A program made the translations under genes and the position numbers. From the NCBI GenBank assembly GCA_025330725.1, contig JAIWND010000041.1, forward strand, positions 157,010-221,009: 64,000 nucleotides of DNA, read 5' to 3'. This DNA comes from Chlamydoabsidia padenii (taxonomy: Eukaryota; Mucoromycota; Mucoromycetes; Mucorales; Cunninghamellaceae). The notes under the pieces were generated by a model, which saw only the letters and a list, made by a program, of their open reading frames with translations, was not told where the DNA came from and did not search any database. Positions within the stretch are counted from its first letter, which is position 1. Every line of letters begins with the position of its first letter. Shown in pieces: positions 9,785 to 21,253 of the stretch.

Positions 9785-11055
9785 TCAATTGCGTGAATTA
9801 CTAAGTCTTTGTGGTTGTGGCTGTGTTTGTGTATGTAGTGTTGGGAAAGAGGTGGAGATTGGTTGAGTAGGAGGGGGAGCGGGAAAGTTGTATTGGTGAG
9901 GGGGTTGGTAGAGGGCGGGGGCAGGCATGCGCTGCATTTGCTGCATCATCATGCTCATCATCATGTTTTGGGATTCCATCGTCTTTTGAAAAAGTTCAAC
10001 CGTTTGACGGTGGTATTCTTGGTTTCGACAATCAGCCTCCTGGTTCCGACGAACAATATCCTCCAAAAAGGTGGCTGTCTTTAGGGCATGGTCGTTACCA
10101 GTCCTCATGATGGCAACCAGCTCATCGTGGTTTCTTTGCCGGTCGGCCGCTTCAGCATGGTGTGCCTCTTCATTTTGGCGCGCCAAATCACCAATACGCT
10201 GGTTGAGACGTGCAGTGGCAGCCCATGGGTTTGACATCGCATATGAGATACGACGAGCTTGGCGGCGATCATTGCCATTTTCTTCTTGTTCTTCTTCTCT
10301 TGCTTCTTCTTCTACTGCTCCTTCATCTTCTTCTCCTGATTCTTCTTCTTCTGATCCTCCTACTTCTACTTCTTCTTGGGTTTGAGGGCGTCGGAACCTA
10401 GGGCGAGGGCGACTATGAGGGGGTGAACATCCGGGAATAGATCACCATTCAATGGTCGACAGTAGGTGGAAGCAGCAACGATGTTTTGCTCCAACTGACG
10501 CAGTCTTGCAAGACGTTCAGTCTCGGCCCGGCGCTGCTCGTTCGTGGCTTCCCTATGTGCCTTTTCCTATGATATAAATAAATCATTAGTCTGTGCTATC
10601 ATACATAGTTCATATAAAACATACAGATTGCCAGCATTGGTAGATCATGGCATCCAGCGGAGATCGGTCGACGTGACCCCTGACAACCGGTCGTTAGGGC
10701 CTTGCTGAAATTGTGGGGCCTTTGAGTCGGTTAACGACCTCACCTTCCTTTTGACTGCATCCACAGCCAGAGGTGGCAGGTTCCCTGACCGGATTGAATT
10801 GACGTGAACGATGACCCGTTCCCAAGCCAAAGTTTTTTGGCCATGTGCCACAGCATATGGCCTGTTCTCCAGGTAAGCGGTCATGAGCCCGAGCTCCCGA
10901 TCGTCTGTCCATCCTCCTCTGCGCCTAGCAGCATCGGATTCAGGCACCACAGCAACCGAGGTTGGCATGGCAACGGGAGAAGATACAGGGGTATCTTGTT
11001 GTTGCTCGCGGGAGAAGTTTTCGTTTTCGTTGATAAAAGTAATGTTGTTGGGCAT
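9785..11055 (-). pseudogene. Myb/SANT-like partner gene of Harbinger element, frameshifted
   Basis: Starts at ATG 11055. The first exon encodes a Myb/SANT-like segment (RRGGWTDDRELGLMTAYLE ... WERVIVHVN). The frame stops at 10645, but a one-base shift continues as LDAMIYQCWQS and, across a small intron (about 10624-10567), into EKAHREATNEQRR. A second shift is needed at a run of five G (10419-10423), after which an acidic stretch (EEEESGEEDEGAVEEE) and a C-terminal coiled-coil/Met-Gln-rich region run to 9785. In PIF/Harbinger elements the Myb-like protein carries the transposase to the nucleus and to the ends. Both breaks look like single-base indels, one in a homopolymer. Confidence 0.65.
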
Positions 11056-11162
11056 TTGGATTTTAAGATGGGAAGAGAAAAAGAACAAAAAAAACAAGGT
11101 GGGGTCCCGTTAGAGAAACTTCGTTACAAAGATTCAGTATCCGATCCATCCCAAAAGAGTTC

Positions 11163-11184
11163 GCGGATTTTGATCAAAATCCGC
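11163..11184. promoter_or_regulatory. Perfect 22-bp palindrome upstream of Myb-like gene
   Basis: The sequence starting GCGGATTTTGA is followed by its exact reverse complement, with no spacer. It lies about 108 bp upstream of the Myb-like gene's ATG (minus strand). It may be a protein-binding site; this is inference from symmetry and position only. Confidence 0.45.
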
Positions 11185-11343
11185 TTATCAGTCCAATTTT
11201 CATGGTTTTTGGACATCCTTTTTTGGGTGAGTAATTCAAAGTCTATTTATTTGAGCGCCGATTTGCATATTCAAGCGCCGCGGTAACACGAAATAAGCTG
11301 ATTATTATCCAAAAATCTAATGATTTGATCAAATTGGGCTTTG

Positions 11344-13003
11344 CTAAAAACAACCACAGGAACAAGATGGGGATTCTTCGACGGTGCAGACTTTTTCCAC
11401 AAAAAAAAAAAAAAAAAAAAAAAAAAGAAAGAAAAAAAGATTCACATCTTCAAAATCATTAGCCTCCAAACTTGGTAACGAAACATTGCTATCTGGCACA
11501 ATTTCTTTGGTGAATGGTACCGATACTGAGAAGCCGTCTGTATGGATATATCCCTTGAATCCCATTCTATTGTTCACATGTTTATAATGGGGGGAAAGGC
11601 AAGTAAAATAGTGGTAATGCAGAATTCGTTGAATCCTGAGGTTTACAAATCATACATTCACCTTCTTGTGCCTTTGATTTTGGTCAAGTTTAAAATCGTA
11701 TCCAATTCTTGAGGAGGGGCACCACGGTCCGAAAATCCTGTCGCAGGCATAATTGTTTGCATGGCTGTCTTGTCAATCTTGTTGTGCTTTTTAATAAAAG
11801 ACTGACTAGGGACCAAGTTGAAAAGGCGCTACCTAGTGATGATGTGATCCAACTCTTGCTCGTCAAGATTCTCCAAGCACCGCCTTGATTGAATGATTTG
11901 TTGCCGAGCTCCACGAGCGATTTTCATCATTTTTTGCCAAGCTTCAAGGTGCAGATGACGAGAATGATTATGGAGGCCAGGATCATTGTGCGCAGTATAG
12001 GAGACAGCCGAGTTACATACAGTCTACCTTGAGGACATTGTGGAACTGATCTGATCTGTCTTCTGCATCAAACTTGCCGCACGAATTTGGGCATTATTGT
12101 ATCTTTCAAAATACAAGGCAATCTTGTAGGCATACTTGATGAGAATATGGATATTGCAGTGATATAGTCGATGGTGAGAGAAGGCGGCATATCCATATTG
12201 GGTCGAGTCATTGTAGCTTGTGGTATCAAGTTTATCATATCTTGGAGGAGCCCTGCGTTCCCATCATTGTTGTTGCCATAGTAAAGCCTGGTAAGATTGT
12301 GTCGGTCGCCTGTCCTTGCTTTATACTGTTTTGGGGGCTTTTGTATAGTGTAGATCACTCTTTGCAACTGGTGGTTCAGTCTAATCTTGCATCACTATTG
12401 TCACATTGTTGACGTTGATCCATAGCGGTAATCAAATCTTGCAACCGTCGTCTTTGGGCCTCCATATCAGCAATTTGAGCATTAAACCGTGTTTCTTCCC
12501 AATGTGCATCAGTGATAATGGAAACAAACCCATCCTTATTAGATATTGTTCGTATTAGTTCTATACATTGAGCCTGTAGGCGTAGAAGTTCCATCATGGC
12601 AATAACCAGCGCAAGACGAGACATACAAAAGCTTCTGGTAGGGTCCAAAGGGAGACCTTCTTGGAGTAAGGTAAATGCAGATTCTAAGCAAGTTGCCAAA
12701 CCAGAGCGGCCTCGAGTAGACCTCGAGTAGACACGATAGCGTTGGTTAATTCCTTGTAATGAGTATTCAAGGCGGATCGAAAAGGATTAACATAAGCTTT
12801 CCACAGGGACATACAGTTAATCACCAACAGATCGTTCGAGGCTTCATCTTGAATGCGTTGGATATACACACCACTAGCTTCGGTTTTCCAGACTTGATAA
12901 TTGAGCAGGTAAGTTTACCAAGTTACCCTTGAGACGATCAACATTATAGAATCCTAATAAATCCGCATCACGCTTGATAGTACCTTCCCCTCCCCTCCCC
13001 CCC

Positions 13004-13036
<33 letters not shown>

Positions 13037-14103
13037 GACTTCCAATCCTAGGTATCATATCTTCCACAATACGATTGGTAAACGCATTTTTATAATGGGT
13101 CATAGTTTCACGGACCACACCGGAAAAGTTACTGCCATGATATGGTGAGGTGACCAGTAGAGTTTGACCATTAGCTTGTAAAATTAGTTGTAGAGCATCA
13201 AAATATCTTTTCATCTCATCGGCAAGAGGCAGGTGTATAACATTATTAGTGGCGATGGGAGTTCCAATAATGAGCTGACATACCGCATACCGCATAATGC
13301 ATGCTATTGTTAAACCATGCTTCTTGTACGGGTCGGCTATTTTTTATGTATCATAAACGTAATAGGTCATAAACAGATGTGCCTTGATAACCACGTTACG
13401 GATGTAACCTACCATGTTGTTGATACCACCAGTCAAGTTACCCCTCCGCGCTGGTTCCAGATGCAGCAACGACTTTTGACCAATTTTTCGAGTGACAATG
13501 TCCGTTCCTTGGATTGGGGCGGGAGGTTCTCCGCATACAGTCCGTGCTTCTTCCACTTCTTCCCTGTCTTTTACTTTCTGAGCACGTAACCTCTTGGCAT
13601 ATTCACACTTGTTACTTGTACTGCGACTGTGATGTTCGTCGGTCGTATAGTATCCCTCACGGACACAATGAGGACATTTTCTAATAGAGATATCTGTGGC
13701 TGCTTTTGTTCTTTTGGCTTCAGCGACCTTCTTTTTTTGTTTGTCCACCGTTGTTTGATTCCTTTTTCTTTTCCTAGTAGGTCGAGGGGGAGCTATTGAG
13801 GGTCCAGGGTCAACATCGTCATAGCTATCATCGTCGTCATCACCTTCTTCATTGTCATCACCTGGTCGACTTTGAGCTTGTATTTTTTTTTTTTTATGAG
13901 GGGGAGGGGAAGAGGGGGAAAAAGTCCGAACACGATACAGTACTTTTAACAAAGTATGATTCTTAAAAACGACACTTACCACCACCCAGAGGCTCTTGTT
14001 GTTGTTGCTGTTTCAATCGTTGCTTGTGAAAAATAATATCCTTCACAGACATGTTATTATAGTCTTCTTCAGTTAGAGGTCGTAGTATATCTTTTTCCTC
14101 CAT
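11344..14103 (-). pseudogene. Decayed gene, possibly Fanzor (TnpB-like), lacking its catalytic part
   Basis: Exon 1 (14103-13980) and exon 2 (from 13876) splice in phase and give an acidic/basic linker, then a Cys/His cluster (CPHCVREGYYTTDEHH, C further on), then GYIRNVVIKAHLFMTYYVYD. The frame passes one in-frame TAA (about 13344), is interrupted by a 31-bp poly(A) tract (13005-13035) and continues through several frames: HYKNAFTNRIVEDMIP, LLVINCMSLWKAYVNPF, LFNLVPSQSFIKKHNKID and finally GYIHTDGFSVSVPFTKE. The final TDG-type motif and the long helical N-terminal part resemble fungal Fanzor proteins, in which a RuvC-like nuclease domain follows. Here no RuvC region is found after a second poly(A)-type tract (11401-11426). 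Family assignment is from memory and uncertain; the decay is clear. Confidence 0.4.
13005..13035 (+). repeat. 31-bp poly(A) tract after a C-run inside a dead reading frame
   Basis: A run of C bases passes directly into 31 A bases. On the coding (minus) strand it would encode poly-Phe in the middle of an otherwise ordinary protein segment, so it is an insertion or expansion and not original coding sequence. Confidence 0.8.
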
Positions 14104-14495
14104 TATTGAGTATGTGTATGTATAAGATTTCCAGTATGATAGAGGAGAGAAAAGTAAAAGAAGAGCAAAGAAATACTCTTGGTGGTATTCACCCACAAGT
14201 AAAGCTTTCAAATTATTTTTAATCTTGACAACTTTCAACACCTGACCTAACTAAAACCAAGACCAGTACCGGTTTTTATTAATACCAAATCTACTCATCA
14301 AGGTACGAGTCTTTAACGAATGATCAATAAGCCAGTGTACTCAGCACTTCTACCCGAATACACATTTTTACCCCTTAAAATCGATTTTCATTTTTAAAAG
14401 ACCGGCTTTTTAAAAAGTGGATTTTGAGCGCCGATTTTCCGCCCGTTTCAGAGTGCAACCCACCTTTTTTATTTTGTCTTCACACAAGAATCGAC
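14104..14495. other. Divergent intergenic region
   Basis: Between the start of the decayed gene (minus) and the gene starting at 14496 (plus). It holds AT-rich promoter-type sequence and GAGCGCCGATTT near 14426, a word also found at about 11251 on the far side of the decayed gene. No gene seen. Confidence 0.4.
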
Positions 14496-15479
14496 ATGCG
14501 ACAAGAAAACTCGAGTAACATTAAAAAGACCAAAGTAGAAGACAACAGTATCAAATTGGAAGAGACACAGACTATTCTAACACCTCATTCGCCTGAAACT
14601 AACGTATCCACCTCCCCGCTAACCCACCAAGCAAAACAAGAAGAATCATCACATGCTTCACCAAGTCAAGAGGACCAGGAATTGATAGACATTACTTCGA
14701 TCAAAGCTGAAGACGTTCCAATACAAACAATAGCAACTAAAGTTGAAGAAATTGAGACAAGTCCCTCCGAACTGGATGATAAAGCCCAACGATCTTCTTC
14801 TTCTTCTTCTTCTTCTTTGATCAATAGCAATAATGACACCAACACAGATATAAAAATCGAAACCGAAAATCAACGACCAGCTTCAGCCATAGAAGAGAAC
14901 AACCTTCAAGCTTCTTCTTCATCATCCTCGATCAATATGGATTCTACAACCAATTTCGAAGAAATTCAAAACCAATTGAAAAAAACTCTTGATCATATTG
15001 AACAACGAAACATGGTGAGTGGGTTTCGAACTCTCAGCAATGCCACAAGCGCTGTAGTTGATCATTGTGAACAGTTGGGTAAGTATTTTCTTTCCAAAAA
15101 ACTGTATCTCTTACTTTTTTAATCATATATATTAGGCTTGACTTCGGACGACCACCCATATAATGCCATTGATAGAGAGCAATTTTGGGCAGGTTTAAAT
15201 AATTGCTGGTTGTATGCCTTGGCACAACGACATGAACCAAGTAGTGATGATGAAAAAATGACAGTTGAACAGCTATGTCAATTGCGTGAAAGAGTCGTCG
15301 CTTGGGCAGACAAATTGGAACGTTTCGGATTGGTTGATTATGAAATGGGGTGGTGGGAAGCTGATATCTTGGCTGCTATGGATACTATTTTAGCTACTAA
15401 TTATGCATCTGCCCAGGCGGCTGCCCAGGCGGCAATGGCTAAAGCTGCAGCAGCTATATTTGGAAATGAAGCTTGTTAA
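14496..15479 (+). CDS. Conserved-looking protein of unknown function
   Basis: Exons 14496-15078 and 15136-15479, with a 57-bp intron (donor GTAAGT, acceptor ATTAG), give 308 residues. The first two thirds are low-complexity and polar, with two Ser runs (one from a CTT-type repeat) and many acidic residues. The C-terminal third is compact and likely folded: helical EEIQNQLKKTLDHIEQRNMV, then across the splice CEQLGLTSDD, FWAGLNNCWLYALAQRHEP and an Ala-rich helix near the end. The spliced region reads as one continuous domain, which supports the intron. I do not recognise the family. The apparent upstream start at 14424 is a TTG, so the first ATG is used. It is the convergent neighbour of the deubiquitinase gene, 107 bp away. 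Confidence 0.65.
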
Positions 15480-15585
15480 TCCAATATCCAATCAATAAAG
15501 TAAAAAGTGACATGTTTTCACTAGAATACAGCATGAAAAAGACACTAGTGGTTTATTTATATGTAATGTTTGTATTTGTAAGGAA

Positions 15586-18500
15586 TTATTTGACAGTAGA
15601 TCGAACATAAAATAAATTGTATGCGGCACGACCCTATAACATTCATGCGAGTTGTTAAAACAGTTTAAAAAAGTTTTGTTTTCTCTCACCTTAACTTTGG
15701 ATTCATCACAAACTGAGAATCGAGTATCATCAAAGTTGTGCCATTCTCCTCTGTAACCGTTCCTTACACAGGCAGTATCTGTATTTTATCAAAAGATCTA
15801 TAAGTAAAAACAAGCCAAACCCATTGATATATCTCAGCTATTACTTACAGTGACCACCTGTCAGCGACCCATAATGGTTCTAATTGAAATCAAAGAGAGA
15901 TTAATTGGATTATCGTGGAAGAGAGTGTGGATAGAGCTTACTGAAACGGCGTATAGATCATAATTTAATATTGGTGGATTTGAATGTGGAGGAATCATCG
16001 TTTTGGGAACATAACGAGTCAAGTCAAGGTTCCTATATATGTGCGATAGTTAGCTTTCTTTTTTTACTTTCTCTCTCTCTCTCTTCTACTTACTTTGTTG
16101 GGAAATCAACAGATGTTTCCAACTTGTTGCGGAAAGGACCATCAAATGAAAATCGTTTCAAATGAATAAGTAAGACGTCTGGTAGTTTTGATAGAGTCAA
16201 GGTCTTGCTCGCCTTTCTCAACTTTTGACACTTGGGACACCGCCTATTGAATAAACACTAGGTTAATAAAAGAGTTCGGTGATTTAGTGTAAGGAATGTA
16301 TGTTTACCATGCTTCCGATTTCTCCAATATTTCTTCTTTGACAAAGAAATCCAAACATTGGTACAATGAGACACCACTGCCAGAAAGCTTGGTTCGTTTG
16401 TTAGAAGGAATAGGTAATGATAGCGACATAAAAGTATTGTAAGTAGTAGAAGTTGTTTTACATGTCAAACAAGACAATCGACTTCGGTATTGACCTTGGA
16501 ACAAACTGACAACGACACTAGCATTTCGTGCCATATACTTTTCCCATGCCAAAGCACTCGCTTGATAATCAGGTAATTGTTCAAAACGAGCTTCTTCAGT
16601 AGGGTCTTCAACGGAAGAAGCAGCCTTTTGTTGCTGGGGGATCGCATTAAGATCTTCATGAATACCATCCAATAAAAAGTTGAGAAATTCTTGTGAATCT
16701 TGTTGCTCAGTACCAGAATATTGTGGTGCAAACCTCACCAAAGCTTCCTGCAATTTATGTAAAAAGAGATGGGTATTATTTCATGCTCCTCCCTCCCTAC
16801 CCTTTATATATATACACTAGCATTTTACCCGAAATGTCACAGGAGATATGAAATTGTAATTTTCACTCCACATCACTCGAAGCAGTTCAGCAAATTTCTC
16901 TGCAAGAACACCACCTGTGCCCAATGGATTTTGTTTGTTGATGTGCTGCTTGAACATTCCAGCTACAAATATATAATAAAGATTAAAATCATCTTTGCAA
17001 ACAGAGTAGATTCATGACATACATATAAAATAGCGTGCGAATGGAAGAGTTCCACTCAAACACTGTATGATTGAATTCATGTAGCAAGTATTCCCCAAAT
17101 TCTTTAAACCTGTGGTGCCAATTAATACCCCGCCTAATTGAGAGAAAGAACTACCAGAGACAGGAGCAATACGAGAGTTTGTACCTGCACCTCCGAAATG
17201 TGTAGAGTTGTTGTTGTTGCTGCTTCTGATGTTCTTGTTCTTGTGAGTAGAATTTGCATCTGACAATATGGTAGGACTCACAGGCGACGGCGACAATTGA
17301 TGATAATGTGACGATGTCGAATCACCTCTGGAAGAAGATGGCGGTTGTGGTAAAGGTCGTGTTGGTTTTGCTGGTATAGGTGGAATGTCGTATATATTGT
17401 TTGAAGTAGCAGTAAAACCATGAAATGGATTATCAATAAATGTGTTCTGTCGTTGTAAACTGGAAGGTGTTGATATGTTTGGAGAAATTTCAGGGTAGCG
17501 AGATGAGAACATTGCTCCATCACTACCATCAGAGTTATAAATACCAACTGGCGGTACACCATAAGCATTGTTTTTTATCGCTGGAGTTGATGTAGGCACT
17601 GGAACTGGCACTGACGCTGGCACTGGCATTGGCATATTGGTGACATATTGATACTGGCCGAATGGCTGTTGTCGTTGATAGGATTGAGGTACTTGATTGG
17701 ATCGGCTCATTGACTGTAACTGGCCACTCCGTTGTTTATAGCTAAACTGTTTGATAGATATGAGATGAATAAAAATTGAAAAGAGTTTTTGAAAACATAC
17801 AGCATTAACTTACGTAATCATAGATATCGTGATTTACCACTGGGATTTCCGTTTTTTCGTAATACGATGATGATGTTTCAGGGTGATGTTGATTTGATTT
17901 TACAAATGGCTTGGTAATGTGAGGTGTACTTTCTGATTCCTTTTTGTTGTCATCAAAACAATATACACCGCGAGGTCCTACAGCGGCCACCCATGCATCA
18001 AATCCACCAGCTAGTATAATTGGCATACAAGGTAAAGTTTTCGCAAACTCCAATTCATAAATAGCATCTTTCAGGTACTTGATAGGAAGGTTCATTTGAG
18101 TCGAAGATGGAGAGTTTTGATCATACAGTACTACCAAATCAAACATATGCCGCTGTTCAAAAAGTTGTTGTTCCGCCTCTGGATTCAATACCAGCGAGTC
18201 CTGTACTTTGTATGAAGTTGTACTAAAAAATATCATATAGTAAATACGAATATGATTCATTTTCTTATCTTTTTGATAAACTCACTCTTTACGCAACACC
18301 AGAGGTTCAATTTGTACCATCCATTTATGTTTTATGCAAGCACGACGAAACATGTCTCGAGGTCGTACGTCCAAAATTAGAATACTGGCGGGGTTATCTT
18401 TCCGTGTGATCCATTTTGCAAGTTCAAGGGGTTCAACTTGACCTGATTTAGGAAAGATATTGTTGCTACGAGGGGGCAGATGGATGGCAACCGATGATGG

Positions 18501-19425
18501 CGGTGATCTTTCAGTGGATGATGATGATGGCTGTTGAATAGTGCTGCTTGTGCTAGTTTTAGTTGAGTCTGGTGAATGTATCAGATGATTGGAGTTGTTT
18601 TTAGGTAATAACGATGCTGAGGAAGAACCTTTCCCTTTTGACATATCATTCGTCATCTTCTCAATATTATCCTCACTTTTTAAGGATGGTACATGATCAG
18701 GTACAGGTGGAAGATTGTCCAAGGCAGATAAACCAGGTGATGATGACAAGGGAGGGTATTTTTCGAGAGTACGTTCAAGATCAGGGTCGCCGTCTTCGAG
18801 TGTTTTTTCTGAAGGTAACTGCTGATCACCTTGATTATATAGCACTTGTAGCTTTTCCCCAATATCTTCTAATATGTTGATAACCTCACTGTTTGTTCGC
18901 TAAATATATATATAAAACGTTTAAAATTAGTCTCCCCCTCGATAAAATACAATCAAGATTTTCAAGCTCTCACTCTTACTACTAATTTACCTTTCGAAGT
19001 TGTACGTAAAATGGATCCCTTTGTGTTGTGGAATATTCAGGATGTTGCTTGATAATTTCCAGCATGATGCTACGATGATATAGTGACAAATTATCATTAC
19101 TTTCTAGTTCTTGGCTGAATAAATGCTTCTTCTTCTTTATGAAGTGCCTTACCTACAGCCTTTCATATAATACACGTATGCATTCTCTATATCACCTAAC
19201 CTGATGGCATTATCACCCTGTTAAAAAAAAAAGTAGAAGTTACTTGAAAGCACACGAGTTATACAAAAAAAAAAAAAGGTAGAACATTCGTACCTCTTCA
19301 TATAGACGGTTGACCGAAAAAACCCACCGCCTTATGGCATACTTGGTAACATCCGTCTGATCTATGGCCGCCCGTGAACGTAATTCTGCCAAGGAAGTCG
19401 GTTTTTTTGTTGAGAAAAGGTTCAT
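15586..19425 (-). CDS. USP8/Doa4-type ubiquitin-specific protease
   Basis: Thirteen exons (19425-19294, 19217-19153, 19069-18991, 18899-18286, 18222-17814, 17746-17023, 16962-16829, 16747-16308, 16243-16094, 16032-15942, 15879-15849, 15778-15690, 15633-15586) total 3006 nt, 1001 residues, with every phase consistent. Domains in order: a USP8-dimer/MIT-like helical region ([17 protein letters not shown]), a long Ser/Pro linker, a rhodanese domain ([12 protein letters not shown] ... [11 protein letters not shown]), a second low-complexity linker with Pro-rich motifs, and the UCH catalytic domain. Catalytic Cys box: [19 protein letters not shown] zinc-ribbon pair is present (CLTCK and CPKC). His box: [18 protein letters not shown], with [11 protein letters not shown] supplying the Asp. 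Homologues (USP8, yeast Doa4) recycle ubiquitin from endosomal cargo after ESCRT sorting. The start at 19425 is the in-frame ATG nearest the domain. It shares a 177-bp divergent promoter with the gene at 19603. Confidence 0.93.
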
Positions 19426-19602
19426 CAATAAGGCTGTATAGTTGATGAGGAGTTGAAAAAAATAAGAAAAAGATCCAGATTGCAACGTAAAAAAAGACAT
19501 TGGCTACTTTTTCGGGCATTCAAATTCATTTTGATTTTCTTTGTGATGCTGAGTGGAGTGCTCGGTTTATCATACATCTTTTAATTCATTATTACACAGA
19601 GT
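19426..19602. promoter_or_regulatory. Divergent promoter region, deubiquitinase / LYR-like gene
   Basis: Only 177 bp separate the two start codons, so both core promoters must lie here or overlap the 5' ends. No specific motif is recognised. Confidence 0.5.
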
Positions 19603-20096
19603 ATGTACCGCACTTTTCTGAAAGCGGCCAATAAGGCTTTGCCTAATAAAAACCAATACTATTTACGAAAGCGTATAAGGCGTCAATTTGAACTTTTCCG
19701 AGAAGAAACTGATCCTGTTGAAAAATTGGAATGGGAACATCGAGGTATAGTTGGAATCAAGCATCGACTCCCTCTCACTTATTCTTCCCTCTTTATTCAT
19801 ATCCTTCTGTGAAGCCAAAAACACTTTGATCATCCTCCAAACGGCATCACAAAGACGAGGAATAGAAAATGATATCATTATCAATCTTGCAGAAGCCGAA
19901 TTCCATCAAACGAAATTTAATGAAAGGTAATCAAAGTTTTCTCCATAACTTTTTTTTTTTACTCAATCCCTCGATTAGATCACCCTTTGCTCGTCTCAAA
20001 TTGAAACCAGAGAGTCGCAAACTGCATAATCTCGCTGACTCGGATTTTGATGCAGTGATAAAGTCCTTCAATAAAGAATTAGATCTATGTCTATGA
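19603..20096 (+). CDS. LYR-motif/DUF1763-like small mitochondrial protein
   Basis: Three exons, 19603-19744, 19815-19926 and 19979-20096, give 123 residues. The N-terminus has a degenerate LYR signature (MYRTFLKAA), an Arg/Lys-rich helix (YYLRKRIRRQFELFREE) and, after the first splice, NTLIILQTASQRRGIENDII, a pattern recalled from the DUF1763/LYR-related family. Small basic LYR proteins of this size usually act in mitochondria, binding acyl carrier protein during assembly of respiratory complexes or Fe-S transfer; the exact role here is unknown. Both introns are 52-70 bp with good GT-AG signals, and phases agree. Confidence 0.62.
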
Positions 20097-21253
20097 TGGC
20101 TTGTAATATTTATTAAAGCCGATCACGACGCGTAAGGGTAACATCGAATTTGGGGTTTATAATAAAACAACCTTCACTGGCACGACTTTTTCTAACACTT
20201 GGCCTAATTGTGGAAAGACATACCAACTCATCAACTCAAAGGGATCCTTTGTCGTTCAAAAGTTGTTGAACATACTGAAAGACACTGCAGAAGATACAGG
20301 CAACCCGGCAACACTGTTAGAACTGGTCCTAACTAATGCTTGTAGCCGTAGCCATTATACACATATAGGTTATCCCCTCCCTTCGTATAGAGTATCTCTT
20401 ATTATGGATTCTTATTATATCAACTTTGCCTGGTTACATATTATCAATTTACAGCTTTTTAAACGTATATAACATGTATGTAATATGTGTATGTCGCTGT
20501 GAGACATTTTACATTTTTCGGTGATTTATTGACACGTACAGCCCCGATAAAGGCGGTAAATTACATATACTGTACGTATTTGCAACCTTAATGGTCAGAT
20601 CGAGCTTTAGGATGCTATGTAAAGGAAGGTGGGTAATGTAAGAGGGGTCTTGAATCATCAAGTGGCCATTTTCCAAAGAATAACGAGCTGTTCAAACATA
20701 TCCGATCTTTGAACTAGAATAACACTGGAGTCTTGGGAGTAACAATCAGTACTACACGTAGCGTTCTTTACTTGTCAAGACTTTAAAAGCACCAGATGTC
20801 GGCTGATGAACCAGTCAAAGCAGTGACAAACAAAGAGGTCAAAAGGTTACTGAAGAGCGCATGGCAGAGTTCGCACTTTTTTAGTATTGTGATTTCTCAC
20901 AGCCCATAAGCTACCACTCCCGCTGGCAGGTTCCTCTAAAGCACTACTTTTCGCCAATGCCCATTTGAAACGTCCTTCCAAAGCAAGGAAACCTTGCTAC
21001 TGTGTGATGAAAGATATACAGTATATTCATATTACTTTGGGAAAGAAAAAACTGGGTCTTTTTTTTTAAAAAAAAAAAAAAAAAAAAATGGTGTGGTCAA
21101 AAAACAACCAATCAAATATCACACTCTTGTCCACTCTTGTCCACTCTCTTGTCCACTCTCTTATCTGTCTTTTTTGTTGTTGTTGTTGTTGTTGTTGGCT
21201 GGCGTAGATCACCCGACAGAAACTGTTCGAATTCCTAAAGTTGGATAAAGACA
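20097..21253. other. 1.1-kb gap, no intact gene
   Basis: A short plus-strand open stretch at about 20220-20400 (LVLTNACSRSHYTHIG) looks like a gene remnant but has no partner exons I can find. A T-run to A-run junction lies at 21061-21088 and a CCACTCT(CT)TGT direct repeat at about 21129-21163. A TTG/TGT-type run (about 21174-21196) precedes the transposase end. Confidence 0.4.

Larger units (their letters stand above)
8191..11055. mobile_element. Two-gene PIF/Harbinger element (ends not located)
   Basis: Convergent transposase and Myb-like genes with 90 bp between their ends form the standard two-gene Harbinger unit. I searched both flanks by eye for terminal inverted repeats with a 3-bp TTA/TAA-type duplication and found none that convinced me, so the true limits are open. 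The right flank abuts the broken end of the decayed gene at 11344-14103, which may mean it inserted there. Confidence 0.65.

Noticed and set aside
10210..10401. Leu-rich ORFs opposite the Myb-like gene
   Set aside because: They are the complement of an acidic GAA/GAG-rich coding stretch of the minus-strand gene.
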